A stretch of DNA of 5,549 nt, from NCBI GenBank assembly GCA_903856995.1, contig CAIODK010000360.1, positions 1 to 5,549 on the forward strand. The letters run 5' to 3'. Below the pieces are notes generated by a model. It had not been told where the DNA came from. It did no database searches and worked only from the letters and a program-made list of their open reading frames with translations. The DNA comes from an uncultured Burkholderiales bacterium (GTDB lineage: Bacteria > Pseudomonadota > Gammaproteobacteria > Burkholderiales > Burkholderiaceae_C). The position numbers were made by a program, and so were the translations under genes. Positions 1 to 5,549 of this stretch are shown here, piece after piece (position 1 is the stretch's first letter; each line of letters starts with the position of its first letter).

Positions 1-4
1 ATGA

Positions 5-238
5 CCGCCATTTGGTGGTGCGCCAAGAGCGCCGAGGTCAAACCAACAGCATCAATTCACCCGAGGTTTGTATCGCGTGTCGATGACCGATGGGGCTAGC
101 CCGTTGGTGCGCGTGACTGAATCAGGCAAGCAGGTTGAGTTGGGCGAGTGGTTGCTGGTGCATGAACGAGCATCGCTTTGCATGCAGTTGACAGAAGAAC
201 TGATGGCGTCGTCTGCAAGGCCAAGAGAAGCTTTGTGA
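5..238 (+). CDS. Unrecognised short open frame at the left edge, possibly the remnant of a broken gene
   Basis: The frame is open from just after a TGA at 2-4 to a TGA at 236-238. Its first ATG is at 83, which would give 51 residues starting MTDGASPLVRV. The residues upstream of that ATG (FTRGLYRVS) also look protein-like, so the true start is unclear. I do not recognise the family. The product is soluble-looking, with no membrane segment or signal peptide. Its stop overlaps the GTG start of the DUF2788 gene (GTGA at 235-238), an arrangement typical of translationally coupled genes and the main argument that it is real. The ATG at 83 also overlaps a TGA (84-86) that closes a frame entering from the left edge, so either a chain of overlapping genes or a frameshift near base 80 could explain the region. 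No good ribosome-binding site precedes 83; a GAGG at 63-66 is too far away. Low confidence. Confidence 0.3.
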   Translation, partial: PPFGGAPRAPRSNQQHQFTRGLYRVSMTDGASPLVRVTESGKQVELGEWLLVHERASLCMQLTEELMASSARPREAL

Positions 239-434
239 CCGAAGCACAATTTGCCGAGTTTGGCCTCACGTTTGGCGTGACGGGTTTCATGTTGTACATG
301 CTGTTCATTATTTTTCAGCTGGCGCGTGGATCTAAAGCAGGAAAATTCGGCACTTTTGTTCTTTTTTAGTGCTGGCATTTGGCATGCTTGGCTTTGTAGC
401 TACGCAAGTCATTATTTGGGTGATGGAAGGATGA
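235..434 (+). pseudogene. DUF2788 family small inner-membrane protein, interrupted by a -1 frameshift in a T run
   Basis: From the GTG at 235 the product begins with the DUF2788 signature TEAQFAEFGLTFGVTGFML. A transmembrane helix follows (residues about 10-30), then a basic loop (LARGSKAGKFGTF). The frame stops at TAG 367-369 after 44 residues. If one T of the run 362-367 is read twice, the frame continues as LVLAFGMLGFVATQVIIWV and so on to TGA 432-434. That supplies the expected second helix and a total of 66 residues, about the usual family length. The family's function is unknown. The GTG start is preferred over the ATG at 178 because similarity begins there, a purine-rich AAGAGAAG lies just upstream, and the start overlaps the preceding stop. 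The break could be a true mutation, a homopolymer sequencing error, or functional slippage at TTT-TAG, where re-pairing on TTT gives TTA. Family assignment is from memory of its conserved pattern and is fairly secure. Confidence 0.7.
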
Positions 435-495
435 GTCGGAAATACACTCAGCCAACTTCTATGGCAATGGTTATTTGTTTTAACAAGGAAGCTCT

Positions 496-978
496 ATGAA
501 ACTAATTCAATTTTTTCTTATCACCGCGCTGTTCACCAGTGCAGCCTTCGCCCATGAACCTCACGCGCCTGCAGCCGCGCACGCCATGACGGACGCACAA
601 GCCATCGAGCACAACATGAAGAAGTTGTTCGATAAGCCAGATGCGCCCTTGGCGGTCGCCCCCGTCACCATCGAGGGCGACTATGCGATTGCAGGCTGGA
701 TTCAATCTGGCAAAGGCGGCCGTGCTTTGTTGAAAAAAGAAAAAGGGCAATGGTCTATCCAAGTGTGCGGTGGCGATGGTTTGAAGAAGTCTTCGGCCTT
801 GTCGCAAACGGGCATGCCCAGCGCCACAGCTGAGCGCTTGGTGGCCAAAGTACAGACAGCGGAAGCCAAATTGAGTGCAGACCAGCTGCAAAAACTGTCG
901 ATGTTTGATGGCATTGTCAAAGTAGAGCCTGCGGCGCATGGGGCACACGGCGCGCACGCTGCGCACCCCAAACACTAA
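496..978 (+). CDS. Exported copper uptake system-associated protein, His-rich
   Basis: A 160-residue secreted protein. Residues 1-19 form a classical Sec signal peptide (MK, hydrophobic core, cleavage after AFA), leaving a mature N-terminus that starts HEPH and contains further His. The central domain (about 31-135) has the pattern I associate with proteins annotated as copper uptake system-associated: GDYAIAGWIQSGKGGRALLKKEKG, split here as GDYAIAGWIQSGKGG then RALLKKEKG, followed by WSIQVCGGDGLK with a single Cys at residue 91. The tail (about 147-160) is AHGAHGAHAAHPKH, a likely low-affinity Cu or Ni/Zn ligand cluster. A strong AAGGAAG site at 485-491 fixes the ATG. The PCu(A)C gene starts 40 bases downstream on the same strand, so the two are probably co-transcribed; this neighbour is the main support for a copper role. 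The biochemical activity is unknown. Signal peptide and His richness are seen directly; the copper role is inferred. Confidence 0.85.
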   Translation: MKLIQFFLITALFTSAAFAHEPHAPAAAHAMTDAQAIEHNMKKLFDKPDAPLAVAPVTIEGDYAIAGWIQSGKGGRALLKKEKGQWSIQVCGGDGLKKSSALSQTGMPSATAERLVAKVQTAEAKLSADQLQKLSMFDGIVKVEPAAHGAHGAHAAHPKH

Positions 979-1018
979 TGGCAAGAACTAAGATCACAAT
1001 TAACCCAAAGGAGCTTTT

Positions 1019-1513
1019 ATGAAATTTTCTAAACACCTCATCGCTGCTGCATTCACCGCCGTGTGTGCCGCCAGTGCCTTCGCGCAAAACGTCACCGTCA
1101 CCGACGCATGGGCGCGTGCCACGGTGCAGGGCCAAAAGGCCACGGGCGCTTTCATGAAGATCACCGCCAAAGACAACGCCAAACTGGTGGGCGTGAGCAG
1201 CTCCGTGGCAGGCGTGGCTGAGATTCACGAAATGAAAATGGAAAAAGATGTGATGAAGATGGCCGCCTTGCCCAATGGCCTCGATCTGCCAGCAGGCAAG
1301 GCCGTGGAGCTCAAGCCCGGCAGCTACCACGTGATGTTGATGGACCTGAAAGCCCCCTTGACCAAAGACACCACCGTGCCGCTGACCTTGATATTGCAAG
1401 ACGCCAAAGGTGTGAAGTCGAATGTCGAGCTGAAGTTGCTGGTGGGCATGCAAGCCCCAGCGATGCCCAGCCATGATCACAGCACCCACAACCATGGCGA
1501 GCACAAGCATTGA
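1019..1513 (+). CDS. PCu(A)C-family periplasmic copper chaperone
   Basis: A 164-residue exported protein with a signal peptide (residues 1-22, cleavage after AFA). The mature part opens with VTVTDAWARAT, typical of PCu(A)C (DUF461). The copper-binding set is visible: His70 and Met72 in IHEMKM, Met81 in VMKM, then His104 and Met106 in YHVMLM. This agrees with the His/Met Cu(I) site of the family, including the GLDLPAGKAVELKPG loop between the two halves. Known members bind Cu(I) in the periplasm and deliver it to the CuA site of cytochrome c oxidase, with or without Sco proteins; some bind Cu(II) through a His/Met-rich tail. Here the tail (144-164) has two Met and six His, ending HDHSTHNHGEHKH. 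The ribosome-binding site AAAGGAG at 1007-1013 decides the start. It lies 40 bases after the copper uptake system-associated gene. No sco or cox gene is in the window, so the recipient is not shown. Confidence 0.95.
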   Translation: MKFSKHLIAAAFTAVCAASAFAQNVTVTDAWARATVQGQKATGAFMKITAKDNAKLVGVSSSVAGVAEIHEMKMEKDVMKMAALPNGLDLPAGKAVELKPGSYHVMLMDLKAPLTKDTTVPLTLILQDAKGVKSNVELKLLVGMQAPAMPSHDHSTHNHGEHKH

Positions 1514-1576
1514 GCTGTCAGCTAGCCGTGGGTTAGGTTTTGGTTTAATGCGTCTAACTACACACAGGAGACAGAC

Positions 1577-2236
1577 ATGACGAATGCCGCTGGTTTTGAT
1601 TTCACCAAGTTCGTACCGGGCTTTGACTTTTTGAAAAACCTCACCCCCGGAGGCGGTGCGTCGGCGACGTCGGCCGCTGCGCCAGGTTGGGTTGCTCCTA
1701 CGCTGGACCCGGAAGAGTTAGAGAAGCGCATTCAAGAGCTCAAGACCGTGCAGTTTTGGTTAGAGCAAAACAGCAAGGCGGTGGGTGCCACGATTCAGGC
1801 TCTCGAAGTCCAGCGCATGACGCTGCAAACTTTGAAGGGCATGAACATGAGCTTCAACGATTTGGCTGAATCACTCAAGGTCAAAACCCAGGACGCTGCA
1901 CAAGCGGCCAAAACCTATTCATTCACGCCAGCAGCACCTGCCGAGCCAGAACACGTGGAACCAGAGGCAGAACCCGAAGTGCAAGCCAAAGCCACCAAGC
2001 CGCGCAGCAAAAAAACAGCGGCCGGCGTGGACCCTGCACATTGGTGGGGCGCGTTGACGGACCAGTTCGAGCACATCGCCACGCACGCCATGAAAGACAT
2101 GGCGCATCGCGCCGACGCGCACACCGCCGCCACGCATGGCAAGCCCGCTGCAAAACCGGTAGCGCCCACCGCGGCACGCAAAACACCAGCCCGCAAAACA
2201 ACCGCGCGTAAAACCGCTGCAAAATCGAAGCGATGA
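1577..2236 (+). CDS. phaM: PhaM-like polyhydroxyalkanoate granule-associated multifunctional regulatory protein
   Basis: A 219-residue cytoplasmic protein. The N-terminus has FTKFVPGFDFLKNL (9-22), then GWVAPTLDPEELEKRIQ (37-53) leading into a long amphipathic helix or coiled coil (about 44-90: ELKTVQFWLEQN, IQALEVQRMTLQTLKGMN). These match the conserved N-terminal region of PhaM. An acidic Pro/Ala-rich linker (about 120-150), a WWGALTDQF motif (156-164) and a Lys/Arg/Ala tail (about 187-219) with three ARKT-type repeats follow. In Cupriavidus, PhaM activates PHA synthase PhaC and binds both granules and DNA, helping distribute granules at division; the histone H1-like tail fits DNA binding. 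It is somewhat shorter than the Cupriavidus protein. AGGAG at 1566-1570 fixes the start. It lies 63 bases after the copper pair and its stop overlaps the next start. No PHA synthase gene is present here, so the assignment rests on sequence pattern. Confidence 0.9.
   Translation: MTNAAGFDFTKFVPGFDFLKNLTPGGGASATSAAAPGWVAPTLDPEELEKRIQELKTVQFWLEQNSKAVGATIQALEVQRMTLQTLKGMNMSFNDLAESLKVKTQDAAQAAKTYSFTPAAPAEPEHVEPEAEPEVQAKATKPRSKKTAAGVDPAHWWGALTDQFEHIATHAMKDMAHRADAHTAATHGKPAAKPVAPTAARKTPARKTTARKTAAKSKR
2174..2218 (+). repeat. Three imperfect 15-base tandem repeats encoding the basic ARKT tail of PhaM
   Basis: Units at 2174-2188, 2189-2203 and 2204-2218 each encode Ala-Arg-Lys-Thr plus one further residue (Pro, Thr, Ala). 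All share the core pattern GC-N-CG-N-AAAAC. They form the C-terminal basic tail (residues 200-214), a histone H1-like composition used by several bacterial proteins to bind DNA without sequence specificity. Copy number could vary between strains. Confidence 0.75.
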
Positions 2237-3513
2237 AACTCTTCCCCTACGGCCATGCCACCCACCCTCAGTGGGAGATGGCCGCAGGCTTGGCGCTGGC
2301 GCAACTGCGCGCCCACATGGCTTTGCCCGAGTACGCGAGTGCGCCGCACCTCGGGCTGCTCTACATCACTGACCTTTACGCCCCGCACGCGCAAGACATC
2401 TTGTCGCACCTGAGTGCCGAGCTGCCCGAAGTCACGGACTGGGCGGGCACGGTGGGCGTGGGCATTGCCGCCAACAATGTGGAGTACTTTGACGAGCCAG
2501 CATTGACGGTCATGCTCTGCGATATCGCCCCCGAGCACTACCGCGTGTTCAGCGGCGTGGCACCGTTGGCGCAGGCGGGCATGCGCGCGCTCCGTGGCAG
2601 CACGTTTGTCCCGCACACCGCACTGTTGCATGCCGATGCACAAACCCCCGATGTGCCTGAGCTGATCGCTGAGTTGGCCCAACGCACCGCCAGTGGCTAT
2701 GTGTTTGGTGGTCTAGCGGCGAGCCGCTCAGATGTGGTGCAGTTCGCCCTCAACGGCGACGGCAACATCGCAGGCCAAGGCAAAGCCACCGGCGTGTTCC
2801 ATGGCGGCTTGAGTGGCGTGGCTTTTGATGCTGAAGTTGCCATGCTCTCGCGCGTCACGCAAGGCTGTTTACCGATCGCCAAAGTGCACACCATCACGAG
2901 CGCAGAAAACAACCTCGTGCTGACGTTAGATGATGAACCCGCGCTGGACGTGCTGGAGCGCGACTTGCAAATCAGTCTGTCCAACGCGCAGCCCGCCATC
3001 GCCAAAGTGCGCGCCACCCTTGTAGGCTTGGCCCCCGCGCACGACCCTGCCGTCAAACGCACGGGCGAGTTTGATGACGCGGTGTTGGTCCGTCACATCA
3101 TCGGTATAGACCCAGCGCGCGACGCCGTGGCGGTCGCACAGCCGGTGGAAGTCGGCATGCGTCTGACGTTTTGTCAGCGCAACGCTGCCGCCGCACGTGC
3201 AGACCTCACGCGCATTTGCGCCGAAGTGCGCGAGGCCCTAGAGCCCGAGGAAATGACAGCGGAGCTGGCGGGTGCCTTGCGCGCAGACACCGCCATTCAC
3301 CCGCACCCAGCGCGCCGCATGGCGGGTGCTATTTATGTGAGCTGCGCCGGACGCGGAGGGCCACACTTTGGCGGTCCCAGTGCCGAGCTGCAAATCGTGC
3401 GTCGGGCCTTGGGCGATGTGCCGCTGGTGGGCTTCTTTGCGGGCGGCGAGATCGCGCACCAAGACCTGTATGGCTACACCGGTGTGTTGACGGTGTTCAC
3501 CACCGAGGCATAG
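2233..3513 (+). CDS. FIST domain (FIST_N plus FIST_C) sensory protein
   Basis: A 426-residue soluble protein with no signal peptide or membrane helix. The FIST_N part spans about residues 38-225: GLLYITDLYAP, a central GTVGVGIAAN, GYVFGGLAAS at 155-164, and the boundary motif QGCLPIA with Cys212. The FIST_C part spans about 230-415 and ends in the diagnostic CAGRGGPHFGG (Cys371) and PLVGFFAGGEI (397-407). FIST domains are predicted to bind small ligands, probably amino acids or related compounds, and are often fused to or encoded near signalling proteins. This one is stand-alone, with no kinase, GGDEF or chemoreceptor module. Its ATG overlaps the phaM stop as ATGA (2233-2236) and only a weak CGAAG lies upstream, which points to translational coupling with phaM. 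The link to PHA granules is inferred from this context only. It converges on dctA, with 25 bases between the two stops. Confidence 0.9.
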   Translation: MKLFPYGHATHPQWEMAAGLALAQLRAHMALPEYASAPHLGLLYITDLYAPHAQDILSHLSAELPEVTDWAGTVGVGIAANNVEYFDEPALTVMLCDIAPEHYRVFSGVAPLAQAGMRALRGSTFVPHTALLHADAQTPDVPELIAELAQRTASGYVFGGLAASRSDVVQFALNGDGNIAGQGKATGVFHGGLSGVAFDAEVAMLSRVTQGCLPIAKVHTITSAENNLVLTLDDEPALDVLERDLQISLSNAQPAIAKVRATLVGLAPAHDPAVKRTGEFDDAVLVRHIIGIDPARDAVAVAQPVEVGMRLTFCQRNAAAARADLTRICAEVREALEPEEMTAELAGALRADTAIHPHPARRMAGAIYVSCAGRGGPHFGGPSAELQIVRRALGDVPLVGFFAGGEIAHQDLYGYTGVLTVFTTEA

Positions 3514-3538
3514 CGCCACGGCGCACGCCGCCAAGTCT

Positions 3539-4882
3539 TTAGTGCTTGGCCGAACCAGCCATGTGCGCTTGCTGCTGGTCGAGCATGACCTCCGGCGTTT
3601 CTGCTTCTTCTTGTGTGGGGTTGTTCAAGCCGTCGTGCAGGCGTTGCATGTCCAAGTCGCCGGTCCATTTGGCAACCACCAAGGTGGCCACGCCGTTGCC
3701 CACCAAGTTGGTCAACGCACGCGCTTCAGACATGAAACGGTCAATGCCCAAGATGAGCGCCAAGCCCGCTACGGGCACGCCGCCTACAGCAGACAACGTC
3801 GCCGCCAGCACGATGAAGCCGCTGCCCGTGATGCCCGCTGCGCCTTTGGAAGTCAGCAGCAACACCGCCAACAAGGTGATTTGCTGTGTCAAGCTCATCG
3901 GCGTGTCCGTGGCTTGCGCGATGAACACGGCAGCCATGGTCAAGTAGATGGATGTGCCGTCCAAGTTGAACGAGTAGCCGGTCGGGATGACCAAGCCCAC
4001 CACCGACTTGCGCGCGCCGAGGTTTTCGAGCTTTTCCATCATGCGGGGCAAGACAGACTCTGAAGACGATGTGCCCAGCACGATGAGCAACTCTTCTTTG
4101 ATGTACTTGATGAACTTCCACACGCTAAAGCCATGCAGCTTGCTGATGATGCCTAGCACCACGAATACGAAGATCAGGCAAGTCAGATAGAACGTGCCCA
4201 TCAATTTGCCCAAGGAGAACAAAGAGGCGATGCCATATTTGCCGATGGTGAATGCCATCGCGCCAAACGCACCGATCGGGGCCACCTTCATGATGATGCC
4301 CACGATGTCAAACAACACGTGTGACATCTTCTCGATGAAGTCAAACACCATCGTGCCGCGACCACCAAACTTGTGCAGCGCAAAACCAAACAGCACCGAG
4401 AACAGCAGCACTTGCAAAATCTCGCCCTTGGCAAACGCATCCACCACCGAGGAGGGAATGATGTTCAACAAAAAGTCCACCGATCCCTGCATCTTGCCGG
4501 GTGCGGTGTAGGCCGCGATGCTCTTGGTGTCAAGGGTAGAGGCATCTATGTTCATGCCCACGCCGGGTTGCACCACGTTGACGATGACCAAGCCCACGAT
4601 CAGCGCCAAGGTGCTGACCACTTCAAAGTACAACAAAGCCAAGCCGCCGGTTTTGCCGACCTTCTTCATGTCCTCCATGCCAGCAATACCCACCACCACG
4701 GTACAGAAGATGATGGGCGCGATGATCATCTTGATGAGCTTGATGAAGCCATCGCCCAAAGGCTTCATGTCTGCGCCGACTTGGGGGTAGAAGTGACCGA
4801 GCAAAACGCCCACGACCACGGCGAACAACACCTGGGCGTAAAGCGATTTGTAAATAGGTTTTTTGGGGTGCGAGGTGGACAT
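3539..4882 (-). CDS. dctA: C4-dicarboxylate:cation symporter DctA (DAACS family)
   Basis: A 447-residue inner-membrane transporter that imports succinate, fumarate and malate (and aspartate or orotate in some species) with cations. It aligns by eye along its length with E. coli DctA (428 residues): KSLYAQVLFAVVVG at the start, GHFYPQVGADMKPLGDGFIK, MIIAPIIFCTVVVGIAGME. The transport core carries the hairpin HP1 serine motif SSSES (272-276), the TM7 motif NLDGT (306-310), the HP2 motif SKGAAGITGSG (345-355), and the TM8 set D381-R-F, R388, N392 and NLVGN (392-396), all expected of an active glutamate/dicarboxylate carrier. The C-terminal about 30 residues are a variable, Gln/His/Met-containing tail. 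The ATG at 4882 has a modest AGAGAA ribosome-binding site at 4893-4888. No dctB/dctD two-component pair is adjacent. It lies 82 bases downstream of tgt and may have its own promoter there. GltP is less likely given the close DctA match. Confidence 0.97.
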   Translation of the reverse strand: MSTSHPKKPIYKSLYAQVLFAVVVGVLLGHFYPQVGADMKPLGDGFIKLIKMIIAPIIFCTVVVGIAGMEDMKKVGKTGGLALLYFEVVSTLALIVGLVIVNVVQPGVGMNIDASTLDTKSIAAYTAPGKMQGSVDFLLNIIPSSVVDAFAKGEILQVLLFSVLFGFALHKFGGRGTMVFDFIEKMSHVLFDIVGIIMKVAPIGAFGAMAFTIGKYGIASLFSLGKLMGTFYLTCLIFVFVVLGIISKLHGFSVWKFIKYIKEELLIVLGTSSSESVLPRMMEKLENLGARKSVVGLVIPTGYSFNLDGTSIYLTMAAVFIAQATDTPMSLTQQITLLAVLLLTSKGAAGITGSGFIVLAATLSAVGGVPVAGLALILGIDRFMSEARALTNLVGNGVATLVVAKWTGDLDMQRLHDGLNNPTQEEAETPEVMLDQQQAHMAGSAKH

Positions 4883-4936
4883 GTGAATTCTCTAAGGTTT
4901 AAGTTTAGAAATTTAACCGCGCATCCCCTCGTTTTT

Positions 4937-4954
4937 CATGTGGATTTCCACATG
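4937..4954. promoter_or_regulatory. Perfect 8-bp inverted repeat between tgt and dctA
   Basis: CATGTGGA (4937-4944), two bases, then TCCACATG (4947-4954). It sits 10 bases beyond the tgt stop and 54 bases before the dctA start codon. Read on the minus strand, a 7-bp stem with a four-base loop is followed by AAAAAC rather than T residues, so it is not a standard intrinsic terminator for tgt. It could be an operator for a dimeric regulator of dctA, or a 3'-end stabilising hairpin for tgt mRNA. The symmetry is seen directly; the role is a guess. Confidence 0.4.
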
Positions 4955-4964
4955 GGTGTTGGCA

Positions 4965-5549
4965 TCAAACTCCCCGTGCGCGGTCTTCGGCAAACTTTTT
5001 GCGGAATGCGCCAAAGTGGCCCACATCTAGCGATTCGCGCACTTCGCGCATGAGGTTCAAGTAGTAATGCAAGTTGTGCACGGTGGTCAGCATGGGGCCG
5101 AGCATTTCGCCGCAGCGGTCGAGGTGGTGCAAATACGCACGGCTAAAGCCGCCGCTGGTGGTGCTGTCGGGGCGTGTGTGGCCCGCGCAGGTGTAGCAGG
5201 TGCAAGTGCTGTCGAGCGGGCCGTGGTCTGCCTTGTGGCGCGCGTTGCGAATTTTCAAATCACCAAAGCGGGTGAACAGTGTGCCGTTGCGCGCATTGCG
5301 GGTGGGCATGACGCAGTCAAACATGTCCACGCCGTCGGCCACACCCTGCACCAAGTCTTCGGGGGTGCCCACGCCCATCAGGTAGCGCGGTTTGTGCTCG
5401 GGCAAGCGGTGCGGCGTGTGCGCCATGATCTCTAGCATTTGCGCTTTGGGCTCGCCCACGCTCACGCCGCCCACGGCGTAGCCGGGGAAGTTCATCTCCA
5501 CCAATGCGTCCAGCGACTCTTGGCGCAAGTTGGGGAACATGCCGCCTTG
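4965..5549 (-). CDS. tgt: Queuine tRNA-ribosyltransferase (tRNA-guanine transglycosylase), C-terminal part; 5' end outside the window
   Basis: The last 194 residues of Tgt are present, entering at the right edge as QGGMFPNLRQESLDAL. The enzyme exchanges guanine-34 for the queuosine precursor preQ1 in the wobble position of GUN-anticodon tRNAs (Tyr, His, Asp, Asn). Visible family features are YAVGGVSVGEP (substrate pocket), KPRYLMGVGTPEDLV, the nucleophile region VDMFDCVMPTRNARNG with the catalytic Asp in MFD, the zinc ligands C-x-C-x2-C in CTCYTC, SRAYLHHLDRC, and the fourth zinc ligand His in TTVHNLHYY. Between CYTC and SRAYLHH there are 14 residues (AGHTRPDSTTSGGF), where E. coli Tgt as I recall it has about three, so the zinc-site loop is longer than usual. 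The frame ends normally at TGA (4967-4965). About half of the protein lies beyond the window. dctA follows on the same strand after 82 bases; yajC-secD, the partners seen in many proteobacteria, are absent downstream. Confidence 0.97.
   Translation of the reverse strand, partial: QGGMFPNLRQESLDALVEMNFPGYAVGGVSVGEPKAQMLEIMAHTPHRLPEHKPRYLMGVGTPEDLVQGVADGVDMFDCVMPTRNARNGTLFTRFGDLKIRNARHKADHGPLDSTCTCYTCAGHTRPDSTTSGGFSRAYLHHLDRCGEMLGPMLTTVHNLHYYLNLMREVRESLDVGHFGAFRKKFAEDRARGV

Noticed and set aside
475..486. Small palindrome TTGTT-TT-AACAA just before the copper uptake system-associated gene as a copper-regulator operator
   Set aside because: It is only 5-bp arms in AT-rich DNA, overlaps the ribosome-binding site, and does not resemble a known copper-regulator site that I can identify.
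917..1510. Long minus-strand open frame opposite the PCu(A)C gene, and similar long antisense frames opposite the copper, PhaM and FIST genes
   Set aside because: They are shadows of G+C-rich coding strands, rich in His, Gln, Arg and Cys without family motifs; the plus-strand products have signal peptides, known motifs and good ribosome-binding sites.
3519..3550. Inverted repeats between the FIST and dctA stops (CGGCG-CA-CGCCG; GCCAAG and CTTGGC at 3530-3550) as a shared bidirectional terminator
   Set aside because: The first has a two-base loop and the second a nine-base loop with six pairs, neither has a T tract, and both are of a size common by chance in this composition.
496..4882. Three products here ending in -KH (both copper proteins and DctA) as a shared tag
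   Set aside because: The DctA tail is variable and cytoplasmic, with no His cluster of the copper-protein type; the two-residue match is most likely chance.
4883..4964. Sigma-54 promoter upstream of dctA, as known in rhizobia
   Set aside because: I see no TGGCAC-N5-TTGC-like sequence on the minus strand in this gap. AT-rich stretches such as TTAAAT could be a -10 box but lack a convincing -35.
4373..5053. Plus-strand open frame spanning the dctA start and the tgt end
   Set aside because: It is antisense to two confidently identified genes, its composition is a His/Asp/Gln-rich mirror of DctA, and it crosses the intergenic gap.

Overview
The window looks like chromosomal DNA of a betaproteobacterium of the order Burkholderiales, probably Comamonadaceae. 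This rests on the PhaM-type granule protein, the DUF2788 membrane protein, a dctA-tgt neighbourhood and moderately high G+C coding sequence. The genus is not determinable by eye.

Layout from left to right. Bases 1-238 hold short open frames with no recognised product. Bases 235-434 hold a DUF2788 two-helix membrane protein whose frame is broken at a run of six T residues. Bases 496-1513 hold two exported, His/Met-rich copper proteins in one apparent transcription unit: a copper uptake system-associated protein, then a PCu(A)C periplasmic copper chaperone. Bases 1577-3513 hold a PhaM-like polyhydroxyalkanoate (PHA) granule/nucleoid protein, translationally coupled through an ATGA overlap to a FIST-domain sensory protein. 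On the minus strand, converging on the FIST gene, are dctA (C4-dicarboxylate:cation symporter, 4882-3539) and, upstream of it, the 3' end of tgt (tRNA-guanine transglycosylase), which runs off the right edge.

Three functional blocks are inferred. The copper pair probably captures Cu in the periplasm and hands it on, for example toward cytochrome oxidase assembly. PhaM and FIST link carbon storage granules with a ligand-sensing domain protein. DctA imports succinate, fumarate and malate, while Tgt modifies tRNA and has no evident link to DctA. No mobile element, CRISPR array, rRNA or tRNA gene was seen.

Most of the window is ordinary core or near-core genome. The points most worth a second look are the broken DUF2788 frame at a slippery T run, the tightly coupled phaM-FIST pair, the His-tailed copper pair, an extra segment beside the Tgt zinc site, and a perfect dyad between tgt and dctA. 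I did not find a convincing wholly new system.
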